From Mycolicibacterium madagascariense (GTDB lineage: Bacteria; Actinomycetota; Actinomycetes; Mycobacteriales; Mycobacteriaceae): a stretch of DNA of 64,000 nt. Positions 8,050 through 16,784 of the stretch are shown here, piece after piece. Positions within the stretch are counted from its first letter, which is position 1. Each line of letters opens with the position of its first letter. The notes under the pieces are model-generated. The model searched no databases. It was not told the origin of the DNA and saw only the letters and a list, made by a program, of their open reading frames with translations. Location: assembly GCF_010729665.1 (NCBI RefSeq), contig NZ_AP022610.1, positions 1,674,001 through 1,738,000 of the forward strand. Direction: 5' to 3'. A program made the position numbers and the translations under genes.

Positions 8050-8865
8050 ATGGGTCTCCTGGACGGCAGGGTCGCCTTCGTGACCGGAGCAGCCCGCGGA
8101 CAGGGTCGCAGTCACGCGGTGCGGCTGGCCCGCGAAGGTGCGTCGATCATCGCGATCGACGTCGCTGCCGACGTGTCGCCCGACAACGGCTACCCGCCGG
8201 CCACGCGGGCCGATCTCGGCGAGACCGTGACGATGGTCGAGGCCGAGGGGCGCGAGATCCTCGCCCGTGTGGTGGACGTTCGGGACTCGGATGGCATGAA
8301 CGCCATCCTGGCCGAGGGATCAACGAGGTTCGGGCGCCTCGACGTGGTGGTCGCCAACGCGGGCATCGTGAGCTGGGGACGATTCTGGGAGATGTCAGAA
8401 GAGCAGTGGCAGACCATGATCGACGTCAACCTGACCGGGGTGTGGCGGACGATGAAGGCCGCGGCCCCCTACATGATCGACGCGGGTAATGGTGGTTCCA
8501 TCATCGCCATCAGCTCGGTGTCGGGCATCAAGTCGCTTCCCGGGCAGGCGCATTACAGTGCGGCCAAGCACGGGGTGGTGGGGCTGACCAAGACCGCCGC
8601 GATCGAACTCGGCGAATACGGGATTCGAGTGAACTCGATTCATCCCTGGGGGGTCGCCACCCCGATGGCCGCCGAAGACGCGAACATGGCGAAGCTGTTC
8701 ACCGAACACCCCAACTTCGGAATGTCGTTCGCGAGTGCGTTACCCAATTTGCCGCTGGCCGAGCCGGACGACATCTCCGATGGCGTCGTCTACCTGGCCT
8801 CGGATTTGTCGCGGGCGGTGACGGGCACGCAGCTCACCATCGACATGGGGGCTACGAAGGTCTGA
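8050..8865 (+). CDS. Mycofactocin-coupled short-chain dehydrogenase/reductase
   Basis: A 271-residue SDR with TGAARGQGRSHA (nucleotide-binding Gly motif, ~12-23), NAG, catalytic Ser and YSAAK. An insert after the second beta strand (residues ~48-66, containing NGYPPATRADLGETV) is the hallmark of the TIGR03971 family, whose NAD is held tightly and reoxidised through mycofactocin. It probably oxidises a secondary alcohol of the pathway. ATG 8050 has GAGGGAGAG upstream and lies 2 nt after the thioesterase stop. No mycofactocin biosynthesis genes are in this window, so these must be elsewhere if the assignment is right. Confidence 0.88.
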   Translation: MGLLDGRVAFVTGAARGQGRSHAVRLAREGASIIAIDVAADVSPDNGYPPATRADLGETVTMVEAEGREILARVVDVRDSDGMNAILAEGSTRFGRLDVVVANAGIVSWGRFWEMSEEQWQTMIDVNLTGVWRTMKAAAPYMIDAGNGGSIIAISSVSGIKSLPGQAHYSAAKHGVVGLTKTAAIELGEYGIRVNSIHPWGVATPMAAEDANMAKLFTEHPNFGMSFASALPNLPLAEPDDISDGVVYLASDLSRAVTGTQLTIDMGATKV

Positions 8866-8924
8866 TCAGACGGCACCCCTCGCCTCATTTGCGATGGCCG
8901 ATCAGCTCGATGTGATAACTTCAC

Positions 8925-8938
8925 CTTTACACGTACAG
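8925..8938. promoter_or_regulatory. TetR-type operator, CTTTAC-AC-GTACAG
   Basis: Matches the CTWTAC-NN-GTAHAG pattern and lies 36 bp upstream of the P450 start, suggesting that the P450/CoA-transferase/ligase genes have their own controlled promoter. Confidence 0.65.
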
Positions 8939-8973
8939 TGTCGGTCGTCACAGCCCTCTGGGAGTAGGTAGTC

Positions 8974-10185
8974 ATGGAGCAGCCCCCCCGGTTCGACCCA
9001 CGGATCGCGCCGTTCTCGCAGTCGGTCAAAGACCTACCGGACCCTCAGAGGGTCTACTACGACAAGGCGAAGAACGTCCGCGCCGAGCGCATCGAAGGCG
9101 TCGTCCACCTCTATCGGATGGCCGACATCGTCGCCATCAATCGCCATCCCGCCGTCACCGGAACGGGTGGGCGCGGCGGCAGTTTCGGCAATGCCGGTGC
9201 ACTAATCCCACTGGAGATCGACGGCGATGAACACAAGAAGTGGCGCCGCCTGCTGGACCCGCTATTCGCCCCGAAACAGGTGAGCCGCATGGAGGATTCG
9301 GTTCGCAGCCTCGCCGCCGAGCTCATCGACGGTTTCGCCGACGACGGCAAGGTGGATCTGGCCGAGGAATTCTGTGTTCCCCTGCCCTGCTTGACTTTCC
9401 TGCGACTCCTTGGAGCGCCGGTAGAGGATCTCGACTTCTTCCTCGAATTCAAGGATGGCGTGATCCACCCGCAGGGTGACACGGTCGAGGAAATGGACGC
9501 CAACATGGCGTTGGCCGGCGGCAAGCTGCTCGAGTACTTCTCCAACTTCCTGGCCAAGCGCCGCGCGGAGACCGAACCGGGTGAGGACGTCATCGCCCGG
9601 CTGCTGAATTCGGAGGTGGAGGGCGAGGCGCTGACCGACCTCGAATTGCTGAACATCCTGTTCCTGCTCATGTTCGCCGGCCTCGACACCGTCACCTCGT
9701 CGCTGTCGTGCACGCTTGCCTGGCTGGGTCAGCATCCGGAGGAACGCCGTCGACTCGTCGAGGACACGTCGTTGATCCCCGCCGCGGTCGAGGAGATCAT
9801 GCGCTTCGAGTCGCCGGTACCCGGCGGCATGAGGTACTCCGACCAGGAGGACATCGACCTGGGCGACGGACTGGTGATCAAGAAGGGTGAGGCCATGTAT
9901 CCGCTGTGGGCGGCGGCCAACGTCGACCCCAACGCCTTCGAGAACCCCCTGGAGGTCGACTTCAGCCGACGCGCCAATCACATCGTGTTCGCCAGCGGAC
10001 TGCATCGCTGCCTGGGCTCACACCTCGCTCGGTTGGAGATGCGACTTGCCGTCGAAGAACTGCTGGCCCGGATTCCGGAGTACTCCATAGCCGAAGGCGA
10101 AGAGCTCGTCTACGACAACATCTCGGTCCGCAACGTCACGTACCTGCCGATCACGTTCAAGCCGCGGGTCGGCGCTTCGGCCTGA
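8974..10185 (+). CDS. Cytochrome P450
   Basis: A 403-residue bacterial class I P450. Visible motifs: I-helix AGLDT (235-239), ExxR (Glu274-Arg277) and the haem-thiolate loop FASGLHRCLG with Cys346 as iron ligand. It would hydroxylate an unactivated carbon of the substrate in the cytosol, using ferredoxin partners that are not adjacent. ATG 8974 has GGGAG upstream. A controlled promoter site lies at 8925, and a family III CoA-transferase gene follows after 20 nt. The CYP family cannot be assigned by eye. A second P450 is at 43647-44867. Confidence 0.95.
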   Translation: MEQPPRFDPRIAPFSQSVKDLPDPQRVYYDKAKNVRAERIEGVVHLYRMADIVAINRHPAVTGTGGRGGSFGNAGALIPLEIDGDEHKKWRRLLDPLFAPKQVSRMEDSVRSLAAELIDGFADDGKVDLAEEFCVPLPCLTFLRLLGAPVEDLDFFLEFKDGVIHPQGDTVEEMDANMALAGGKLLEYFSNFLAKRRAETEPGEDVIARLLNSEVEGEALTDLELLNILFLLMFAGLDTVTSSLSCTLAWLGQHPEERRRLVEDTSLIPAAVEEIMRFESPVPGGMRYSDQEDIDLGDGLVIKKGEAMYPLWAAANVDPNAFENPLEVDFSRRANHIVFASGLHRCLGSHLARLEMRLAVEELLARIPEYSIAEGEELVYDNISVRNVTYLPITFKPRVGASA

Positions 10186-10205
10186 CCTGGGACAGGGAGA
10201 GATCG

Positions 10206-12608
10206 ATGAACCGCATCCTCGACGGCCTCAACGTGCTCGAGCTCGGCTCGGGCAGCGTGGCCGCCTCCATTGCCGGCGTGGTCCTGGCCGACGCAGGGGC
10301 GCGGGTGATCAAGGTCGAGCCGCCCGACGGCGACCGGTTGCGCGTCGACAATCCCAGCGGCTTTCTGGTTTGGAATCGCGGCAAGGACAGCACGATCGCC
10401 GATCTGCGAACCGCTGACGGTCAGGACCGGCTCAGGGATCTGGCGCGCGGCGCGGACGTCGTCATCGAGGGCTTCGCGCCGGGCGTGACCGATCAGTGGG
10501 ACGTCGGGGCCGACACCCTACGGTCGATCAACCCGGCCCTTGTCCACCTGTCCATCACCGGTTTCGGCAAGACCGGCCCATATGCAGCCCTCAAGTCCTA
10601 CGACTCCTTGGTCGCCGCGAAGGCGGGCCTCTGGGCGCGCGGCAGCTGGGGCCACCGCGACGGGCCGATCATGTTTCCCGTGCCGTGGGCCAGCTTTGGG
10701 GCTGCGATGCAGTCGGTGGCCGGCATCATCGGTGCACTCCTGGTGCGAGAGAAGACGGGTCGGGGTCAGGCCCTCGACTCCACCCTGGTCGCCGGACTCG
10801 ACCCGATCGACTACTTCGTCTCGACGATCGTTCAGTTGATGGCCAAGAAAGGTGAAGCAGCAAGCGGGGATTCACGTTCCCTCACCGGCGCCAGTCGTTT
10901 CGGCGTGCTGCTCGCAACCAGGGACGGGCGGTTCATTCAGACGTCGACCATGCTGCCGCACCAGGGTAGGGCGCTGTGCGAGGTCGCCGGGATCGGTGAG
11001 GTCGTCGCGAAGGACCCGCGCTTTGGTGGGCTGCCGAGTTTCGCCAACCCCGAGGACGCTCAGGAGTGGGAGGACCTGCTCATGGAGGCGTTCCGCGCGA
11101 AGGACCTGGACCACTGGCTTCCGCTCCTGCAGGCCAGCCCGGACATTGCCTTCGAGGTCGCGGTGACCAGTGAGGAGGGGCTGGACCACCCGCAGATCGT
11201 CCACAATGGTGACGTCATCACCGTCGACGACCCGAGGCTTGGCGAGGTTCGCGAGATCGGCCCCGTCGGCCACTTCTCGCAGACCCCCATCGTCATCGAG
11301 CGATCGGCTCCGGAACTCGGGTCGGCCACCGAAGGCTTTGGCGCACATGACTTCCCGAAGGGTGGCCGGGAGGCGCCGCCACATCCCTTCGCCGGAATCA
11401 CCGTCGTCGAGTTCGGCTACTTCTACGCCATGCCCTATGCCACCGCGATGCTGGCTGCGCTGGGTGCCCGGGTCATCAAGATCGAAGACGGGAAGGGCGA
11501 TCCGCACCGCAATTCGTTCGGGCCCGAGGTCGCCAGCACGAAGACGACGGCGGGCAAGGAGAGCGTCTCGATCGATCTCAAGAGCGCGGAGGGCCGCGCG
11601 ATCGCGCAGTCGATCATCGCCAAGGCCGACGTGTTCCTGACCGGCTTCCGATCGGGTGTCGCAGACAAGATGGGCCTCGGCTACGACGAACTCCGGGAGC
11701 TCAACCCGCGCCTGCTCTACGTGCACGCCGCGGGCTACGGCACGGATGGACCGTACGCGAACCGCGCGCTGTACGCGCAGGCCGCGCAGTCGGTGGCGGG
11801 CAGTTTCGGTCGCCAGGTGGGTTATTGGACGGACCCGGCGCAGAGTGACGGCTTCAGCGTGTTGGAGCTACAGGCCGTCGTGATGCCGCACCTCAACCAG
11901 CTGGTCGACGGTGACAGCAACGCAGCGCTGACGCTCTTGGCTGCCCTGTCGCTCGGTCTGTACCACCAGCAGCGAACCGGTGAGGGCCAATTCCTCGGCA
12001 CCTCGATGATCGGCGGCAACGCGTGGGCATACTCCGATGACTTCTGCAGCTACGCCGGTAAGCCGCGAACGCCGTTGTGCGACAGCGAGTATTACGGCAC
12101 CAGCGCACTCGACCGACTCTACGAAGCCGCCGGCGACAGCTGGGTCGCGCTCACGGTGCGGTCGGACGCCGAGTTCGCCGCGCTGTGCAACGCCATGGGT
12201 CTCGAGGCGGACGACCGATTCTCGACCGCACCGAAGCGCACCGAGCACGACGACGATCTGGTCGATCTCTTGGGGAAGGCGTTCGCGGAAAAGCCTGCAG
12301 CGGAATGGGAATCGACCCTCAGTGCCGCACGGGTGGGCTGCGTTGAGGTCAACCTGCTCGGCCAACCCGTCTTCACCTCCTTCGATCCGGTGCTGCGCGA
12401 GACGGGTCTCACGGTGACCGTCGAGCATCCCGTCTATGGCGAGATCGTCCGAACCGCTCCGCCGGTCAGCTTCTCAGAGACTCCGGGTCGGGTGGCACCG
12501 CCCTGCGTGCGCGGGCAGCACAACCGGTCGATCCTGTCGGAGTTGGGTTACAGCGACGGAGACGTCACCAAATTCGAGGAGCTCGACGTCATCACCGCGC
12601 CCGCCTAA
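10206..12608 (+). CDS. Two-domain family III CoA-transferase (CaiB/BaiF fusion)
   Basis: An 800-residue protein made of two complete CaiB/BaiF-like domains (about 1-385 and 393-800); the family is normally about 400 residues. Each half begins with a typical segment (LDGLNVLELGSG and FAGITVVEFGYF), followed by a LADAGARVIKVEPP-like or LAALGARVIKIEDG-like strand and an ITGFGKTGPYA or HAAGYGTDGPYA loop. It should move CoA between carboxylates. Such tandem fusions act as intramolecular dimers in related steroid and bile-acid clusters. ATG 10206 has GGGAGAG upstream, 20 nt after the P450 stop. Confidence 0.9.
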   Translation: MNRILDGLNVLELGSGSVAASIAGVVLADAGARVIKVEPPDGDRLRVDNPSGFLVWNRGKDSTIADLRTADGQDRLRDLARGADVVIEGFAPGVTDQWDVGADTLRSINPALVHLSITGFGKTGPYAALKSYDSLVAAKAGLWARGSWGHRDGPIMFPVPWASFGAAMQSVAGIIGALLVREKTGRGQALDSTLVAGLDPIDYFVSTIVQLMAKKGEAASGDSRSLTGASRFGVLLATRDGRFIQTSTMLPHQGRALCEVAGIGEVVAKDPRFGGLPSFANPEDAQEWEDLLMEAFRAKDLDHWLPLLQASPDIAFEVAVTSEEGLDHPQIVHNGDVITVDDPRLGEVREIGPVGHFSQTPIVIERSAPELGSATEGFGAHDFPKGGREAPPHPFAGITVVEFGYFYAMPYATAMLAALGARVIKIEDGKGDPHRNSFGPEVASTKTTAGKESVSIDLKSAEGRAIAQSIIAKADVFLTGFRSGVADKMGLGYDELRELNPRLLYVHAAGYGTDGPYANRALYAQAAQSVAGSFGRQVGYWTDPAQSDGFSVLELQAVVMPHLNQLVDGDSNAALTLLAALSLGLYHQQRTGEGQFLGTSMIGGNAWAYSDDFCSYAGKPRTPLCDSEYYGTSALDRLYEAAGDSWVALTVRSDAEFAALCNAMGLEADDRFSTAPKRTEHDDDLVDLLGKAFAEKPAAEWESTLSAARVGCVEVNLLGQPVFTSFDPVLRETGLTVTVEHPVYGEIVRTAPPVSFSETPGRVAPPCVRGQHNRSILSELGYSDGDVTKFEELDVITAPA

Positions 12609-12613
12609 TCCCC

Positions 12614-14227
12614 GTGACCGACGGCGTCGCAGGAGTACCAATCCCGGAGGAGTTGCGTCGCCGGTATCTCGACGAAGGTTATTGGGAAGATTCGTCATTG
12701 GGCTCGATGCTTGCCACCTATCTGCGGGCTCGACCCGATCAGACCGTGCGGGTGTGGTCGAAGACGTCGCCGCGGGTGACGACGTTCGGGGGCCTCGACG
12801 ACTTGTCGCGGCGCTTCGCGGCGGGTCTGCGAACGCTCGGCGTGCGTGCCGGTGACCGTGTCGTCTACCAATTACCCAATGGCGTGGAGGCCGCCGCCAC
12901 GTTTCTCGGTCTGGCGGCGCTGGGTGCGGTCCTGGTGCCGGTCGCCGGCTTCTACGGCCGCAAGGAACTCATCGACATCGTCAATACGGTGCACGCCTCG
13001 GTGCTCGTGACGACCGCCCGACACGGCAGCCGAAACTACCTTGACGAGCTTCGTGATTCACGGTCCGCGATGCCGGGCCTGACGACGGTGGTGCTGTGCG
13101 GCAGCCCGCCCGTCCCCGACGCCATCGCGTTCGAGGAGTTGTGCACCGCCGCGCCGCTGCCAACGATCACCGGCGTCGAACCCGACGGTCCCTGTCTGTT
13201 CGCGTTCACGTCGGGAACGTCCGGCCGGTCGAAGGCCGTGCTGCACACCCATCGGACATTGGGGGCCGAGGTGCGTCTGCACTTGGCGGCCATCGTGCCT
13301 CGCGGAATGACGCCGCAGATCATGGCATCGCCGATCGCTCATGCCGCGGGCATGACCATGGGGCTGCTCGGGCCGCTGCTGCGCGGCGAGCCGATCAACT
13401 ACGTCGACGCCTTCGACATCGACTTCATCCTCGACGTCTGTGCGCGCCAGCGACTCGCCCCCGGCGGCGGCGCGGTGGTCTTCCTCTCCGCCCTCATCGA
13501 TCATCCCGGTTTCACCGATGAGATCGCCAAGCGCATGGGCTACGTCGTCCTCGGCGGATCGATCGTGCCGGAGGTGTTGGTGGACAAGGCCGCTCGACGC
13601 GGTATCACCGTGCTGCGGTCCTACGGATCCACCGAGCACCCGACCATCAGCAGCGGTCTGATCACCGACAGCGCGGAGCAGCTTCGCCGCACCGACGGAC
13701 GGGTGCTGCCGGGTGTGGAGGTGGTCATCAGGCGGCCCGACGGTTCGCCCGCGCCCACGGGTGTCGAGGGTGAGATCTACAGCCGGGGGCCGGACCGCTG
13801 TGTGGGCTATCTCGACGCGCGGGAGAACGATGGAACGTTCGACGCAGATGGCTGGCTCGCGACCGGCGATCTCGGAATCCTCGACAGCGCAGGTCATCTC
13901 GCGATCACTGGACGGACGAAGGATCTCATCATCCGCAACGGCTACAACGTCTCGCCCGCCGAGGTGGAGAATGCGCTGTTGACGTGCGAGGGAGTGGGGG
14001 AGGTGGCCGTCGTCGGGGTTCCCGATGCCAACACCGGCGAGCGGGCCGTCGCGTTCGTCGTGCCCAGGGGATCGGGCACGCCGGCGTTGGCCGATCTCAC
14101 GGCGCACCTCGCGGCGATCGGACTGGCGAAACCGAAGTGGCCGGAGGAACTTCGCATCGTCGACGCGTTTCCACGCACCGCATCGGGAAAGGTTCAGAAG
14201 TACGTGTTGCGCGAGCGCAGGCGCTGA
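12614..14227 (+). CDS. Acyl-CoA synthetase / CoA ligase (FadD family)
   Basis: A 537-residue ANL-superfamily ligase: P-loop TSGTSGRSKAVLHTH (~197-211), an STEHP segment (A5), TGDLG (A7), GRTKDLIIRNGYNVSPAEVE (hinge and A8) and terminal ASGKVQK with the catalytic Lys. It activates a carboxylate to the acyl-AMP and then the acyl-CoA. The start is GTG 12614, 5 nt after the CoA-transferase stop. It is the last gene of the plus-strand run and converges on the crotonase at 14242 with a 14-nt gap. Substrate unknown. Confidence 0.93.
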   Translation: MTDGVAGVPIPEELRRRYLDEGYWEDSSLGSMLATYLRARPDQTVRVWSKTSPRVTTFGGLDDLSRRFAAGLRTLGVRAGDRVVYQLPNGVEAAATFLGLAALGAVLVPVAGFYGRKELIDIVNTVHASVLVTTARHGSRNYLDELRDSRSAMPGLTTVVLCGSPPVPDAIAFEELCTAAPLPTITGVEPDGPCLFAFTSGTSGRSKAVLHTHRTLGAEVRLHLAAIVPRGMTPQIMASPIAHAAGMTMGLLGPLLRGEPINYVDAFDIDFILDVCARQRLAPGGGAVVFLSALIDHPGFTDEIAKRMGYVVLGGSIVPEVLVDKAARRGITVLRSYGSTEHPTISSGLITDSAEQLRRTDGRVLPGVEVVIRRPDGSPAPTGVEGEIYSRGPDRCVGYLDARENDGTFDADGWLATGDLGILDSAGHLAITGRTKDLIIRNGYNVSPAEVENALLTCEGVGEVAVVGVPDANTGERAVAFVVPRGSGTPALADLTAHLAAIGLAKPKWPEELRIVDAFPRTASGKVQKYVLRERRR

Positions 14228-14241
14228 GCTCACGCTCGGCG

Positions 14242-15036
14242 TCACGAGGACTTCGTGCGCGCGGCGGTCACCGCTGCGGCGTGCTCCGGTGAACCCATGC
14301 TCGCCTCCTCGCCCTTGAAGGCCTTCTCGAAGGCGTTCTCCAGCTGCGCCTCGACGTAACCGTTGAGCGCTAGCTTGGTGTCCCGCAGCGCAGCTTGCGG
14401 CACCTCGGCCAAGCGATGGGCAAGGGTGAGCGCCTCGGTCATCAGGTCCGCGGCGGGGACCACGCGGCTGGCCAAGCCCAGTTCAACGGCTTTGTCCGGC
14501 AGGATCTTCGAGCCAAGGAACAGGTATTCCTTGGCACGCGCCAGTCCGACGAGTAGCGGCCACACCATGCCGCCGTCACCGGTCACCAGACCCATCCGCA
14601 GATGAGGATCGGCCAGAAAGCTGTTGTCCGACAACAGGACCAGATCCGAGAGTACGGCCATGCTGCAACCGAGGCCGACCGCGGGGCCATTCACCGCGGC
14701 GATCACGGGGATCGGCAACCGGACGATGCCGCGGACAATGGCGCGCGCCTCGAGCATGGTCTGCGTACGCATTTCGGCGTCGTCGATGTTCTCCTGCATG
14801 TATCCGAAGTCGCCGCCCGCACTGAACGCGAACCCGCTGCCGGTCAGGATCACCACCCGCGCCTCGGCGTCCTCGGCGAGCGCGGACCACACCCGCGCGA
14901 GCGCCTGATGCAAGACCCGGGTGGCACCGTTGAGGTTGTTGGGACGGTTCAGGGTGACGATGCGGATCGGTCCGTCGGCGGTGACGACGAGTTCATCGGG
15001 TAGCCCATACATCGCTTCGGTGTCGTTCGACGTCAT
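14242..15036 (-). CDS. Crotonase-superfamily protein (EchA-like)
   Basis: A 264-residue crotonase, a clear paralogue of 412-1221. The oxyanion-hole segments FSAGGD and NGPAVGLGCS are present. As in the paralogue, the two hydratase glutamate positions are Ser125 and His145, so it is not a standard enoyl-CoA hydratase. ATG 15036 is preceded by GAGAGAAG; longer in-frame extensions would run through an operator at 15088. It stands alone on the minus strand behind that operator and is probably under the same TetR as the flanking genes. Confidence 0.9.
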   Translation of the reverse strand: MTSNDTEAMYGLPDELVVTADGPIRIVTLNRPNNLNGATRVLHQALARVWSALAEDAEARVVILTGSGFAFSAGGDFGYMQENIDDAEMRTQTMLEARAIVRGIVRLPIPVIAAVNGPAVGLGCSMAVLSDLVLLSDNSFLADPHLRMGLVTGDGGMVWPLLVGLARAKEYLFLGSKILPDKAVELGLASRVVPAADLMTEALTLAHRLAEVPQAALRDTKLALNGYVEAQLENAFEKAFKGEEASMGSPEHAAAVTAARTKSS

Positions 15037-15087
15037 CGTGACTTCTCTCTCGCTGTCGCGCCCGCAACGGTAGGGCGTAAGGTGTGG

Positions 15088-15101
15088 CTTTACGTGTATA
15101 C
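15088..15101. promoter_or_regulatory. TetR-type operator, CTTTAC-GT-GTATAC
   Basis: Matches the recurring operator at 12 of 14 positions relative to the site at 2724. It lies 52 bp upstream of the crotonase start at 15036 and downstream of the TetR gene. Confidence 0.6.
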
Positions 15102-15196
15102 CATCGCTGCAGTTGCCATCACCAAGACCGTGACAACCTCGTCGGACGTCAGCGACCATTACCGCGACCGAGGTTGGTGGGACGCGCGCTCTTGCG

Positions 15197-15793
15197 CTAG
15201 GACGGCACCCTGTCGGCCAGCGCCGTCAGCGCGCCGTAGAAGGCGGCCCGTGACCGCAGTGTCGCGATGTAGTCGCGGATTTCGTCGTCGGGATGAGGGG
15301 TGGCGCTGACGTGGAAGTTGGAACTCTCCTCGATCAACAGCCGCCCGAGGACCAGGGTCTGAACACCCGCGTAAACCTCTTGCGCGGCAGCGCGACTCAG
15401 CCCGCCGCGTTCGAATTGATGGATGCAGAACTTGACCAGCCGTCGTGCGTTGGGCAGCATCTTCGACGTCAGCAGCACCGGACTCAGCCCCCGCACCTCG
15501 AGCAGGGCATCGACCGCCGCCATCGACGTGGAGACGAATAGTTCGCGCCAGTCCCCGGAGTCTGGATCCGGGAGTTCGACGTGGCCGAGGACGTCGTCTC
15601 CGACGAGCCGCAGCAGCTCGTCCTTGTCCTCGACGTGGTGGTAGAGCGCCATCGCGGAGACGTCGAGGCGGGCGGCGACTGCGCGCATCGTCAGCTTCTC
15701 GACGCCGACCTCGTCAATCATCTCCATTGCCGTGGCCGCAATGCGCGGGCGGTCCAACGGAGCGCGGACGGCAGAAGGCTTCTTGTCCGCCAT
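15197..15793 (-). CDS. TetR-family regulator, likely local repressor
   Basis: A 198-residue TetR: a helix-turn-helix at ~17-60 (IDEVGVEKLTMRAVAARLDVSAMALYHHVEDKDELL) and a C-terminal ligand domain. ATG 15793 has GGGGACGA just upstream. A site fitting the local operator pattern (15836-15849) lies 43 bp ahead of the start, consistent with autoregulation, and further copies lie at neighbouring promoters. This is my preferred candidate for the regulator of the 2.7-21.3 kb half of the island. The effector is probably a CoA thioester or the substrate, by family analogy only. Confidence 0.92.
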   Translation of the reverse strand: MADKKPSAVRAPLDRPRIAATAMEMIDEVGVEKLTMRAVAARLDVSAMALYHHVEDKDELLRLVGDDVLGHVELPDPDSGDWRELFVSTSMAAVDALLEVRGLSPVLLTSKMLPNARRLVKFCIHQFERGGLSRAAAQEVYAGVQTLVLGRLLIEESSNFHVSATPHPDDEIRDYIATLRSRAAFYGALTALADRVPS

Positions 15794-15835
15794 TCGTCCC
15801 CCGTCATTCGTCGATTCGACACTCTCGGTTCCGTA

Positions 15836-15849
15836 CTTTACGGGTACGG
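15836..15849. promoter_or_regulatory. TetR-type operator, CTTTAC-GG-GTACGG
   Basis: Fits the CTWTAC-NN-GTAHAG pattern except for one base in the right half. It also forms part of a CCGTAC...GTACGG inverted repeat (15831-15849). It lies between the SDR stop and the TetR start, so it probably governs the TetR gene itself. Confidence 0.55.
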
Positions 15850-15879
15850 CCCAGAAGCAGGGACGCCGCGACCGCTAGA

Positions 15880-16770
15880 TCAACGATCGATCTGCTCACG
15901 CAGTTCGTCGGGAATGGCTCCGGCGGTGATGTCGCCGCTCTCGCCGGTGTCGGTCGGGAAGACGATCGATGTGCGGGCGAACTGTCCACCGTCGACGGAT
16001 TGGATGGTCTGTCCGGACATGTAGGCGGATTCGTCGGAGGCCAGGAACAACGCAAGGTAGGCGTTGTCCCGGATGACCGGGGGACGGTCCAGTCGCAGCG
16101 GCATCGCCCTGTTGTCGGGGTCCCACGGCGACATCTCTTCATACGACTTGCCGAGCACGTCGGCTTCCGGCGGCAGGGCGAAGTTCACCGACATGCCGTG
16201 GGTGGGACACAGCGCATTCGCTCGGATGCCGAACTTGCCGAGTTCCATTGCCGCAGAACGCACCAGCCCGTTCGCCGCGGCCTTGGACGCGGTGTACATC
16301 GGGAACCCCGGGTAGGCGACGAACGCGGACGCCGACGTCGTCGCGAGCAGGTTGCCCTGGCGCTTGTTGGTCACCATCCATCGTGCCGCGTGCTTCCACG
16401 CCAGGTAGATGCCCGTGGCGTTGACGCTGAAGATGTCGTTCCAGTCGTCCAGCTCTGAGTCGATGAATCCCTTCATGCCGAAGCCGGGCTCGGGGATGCC
16501 TGCGTTGGCCCACATCACGTCGATGCGGCCGAAGTGGTCGATCGCCTCGCTGACCAGCCGCTGCATGTCGGCCTCGACGCGCACGTCCGCGTCGAGCCCG
16601 TGGGCGGTTCCGCCCGCCGCTTCGACCTCCTTGGCCACTGCCTGCGCGCGGCCGGCCACCACGTCGCTGGTGACGATCGTGGCCCCCTCCGAGGCAAAGA
16701 GCAGCGCGGCATCACGGCCCAATCCGGATCCGGAACCGGTGATGACGACGACCTTGTCCGCGAGTCTCAT
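15880..16770 (-). CDS. Short-chain dehydrogenase/reductase
   Basis: A 296-residue SDR with the TGSGSGLG nucleotide-binding motif (~11-18), an ANAG segment, the Ser-Tyr-Lys active-site region (TTSASAF...YTASK) and a C-terminal extension after VDGGQFAR. It should interconvert an alcohol and a ketone on an acyl-CoA or a free intermediate using NAD(P). ATG 16770 is preceded by AAGGAG. It follows the aldehyde dehydrogenase stop by 14 nt on the same strand, so the two are co-transcribed from the promoter near 18332. Confidence 0.92.
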   Translation of the reverse strand: MRLADKVVVITGSGSGLGRDAALLFASEGATIVTSDVVAGRAQAVAKEVEAAGGTAHGLDADVRVEADMQRLVSEAIDHFGRIDVMWANAGIPEPGFGMKGFIDSELDDWNDIFSVNATGIYLAWKHAARWMVTNKRQGNLLATTSASAFVAYPGFPMYTASKAAANGLVRSAAMELGKFGIRANALCPTHGMSVNFALPPEADVLGKSYEEMSPWDPDNRAMPLRLDRPPVIRDNAYLALFLASDESAYMSGQTIQSVDGGQFARTSIVFPTDTGESGDITAGAIPDELREQIDR

Positions 16771-16784
16771 CTGCTGTGTCTCCT

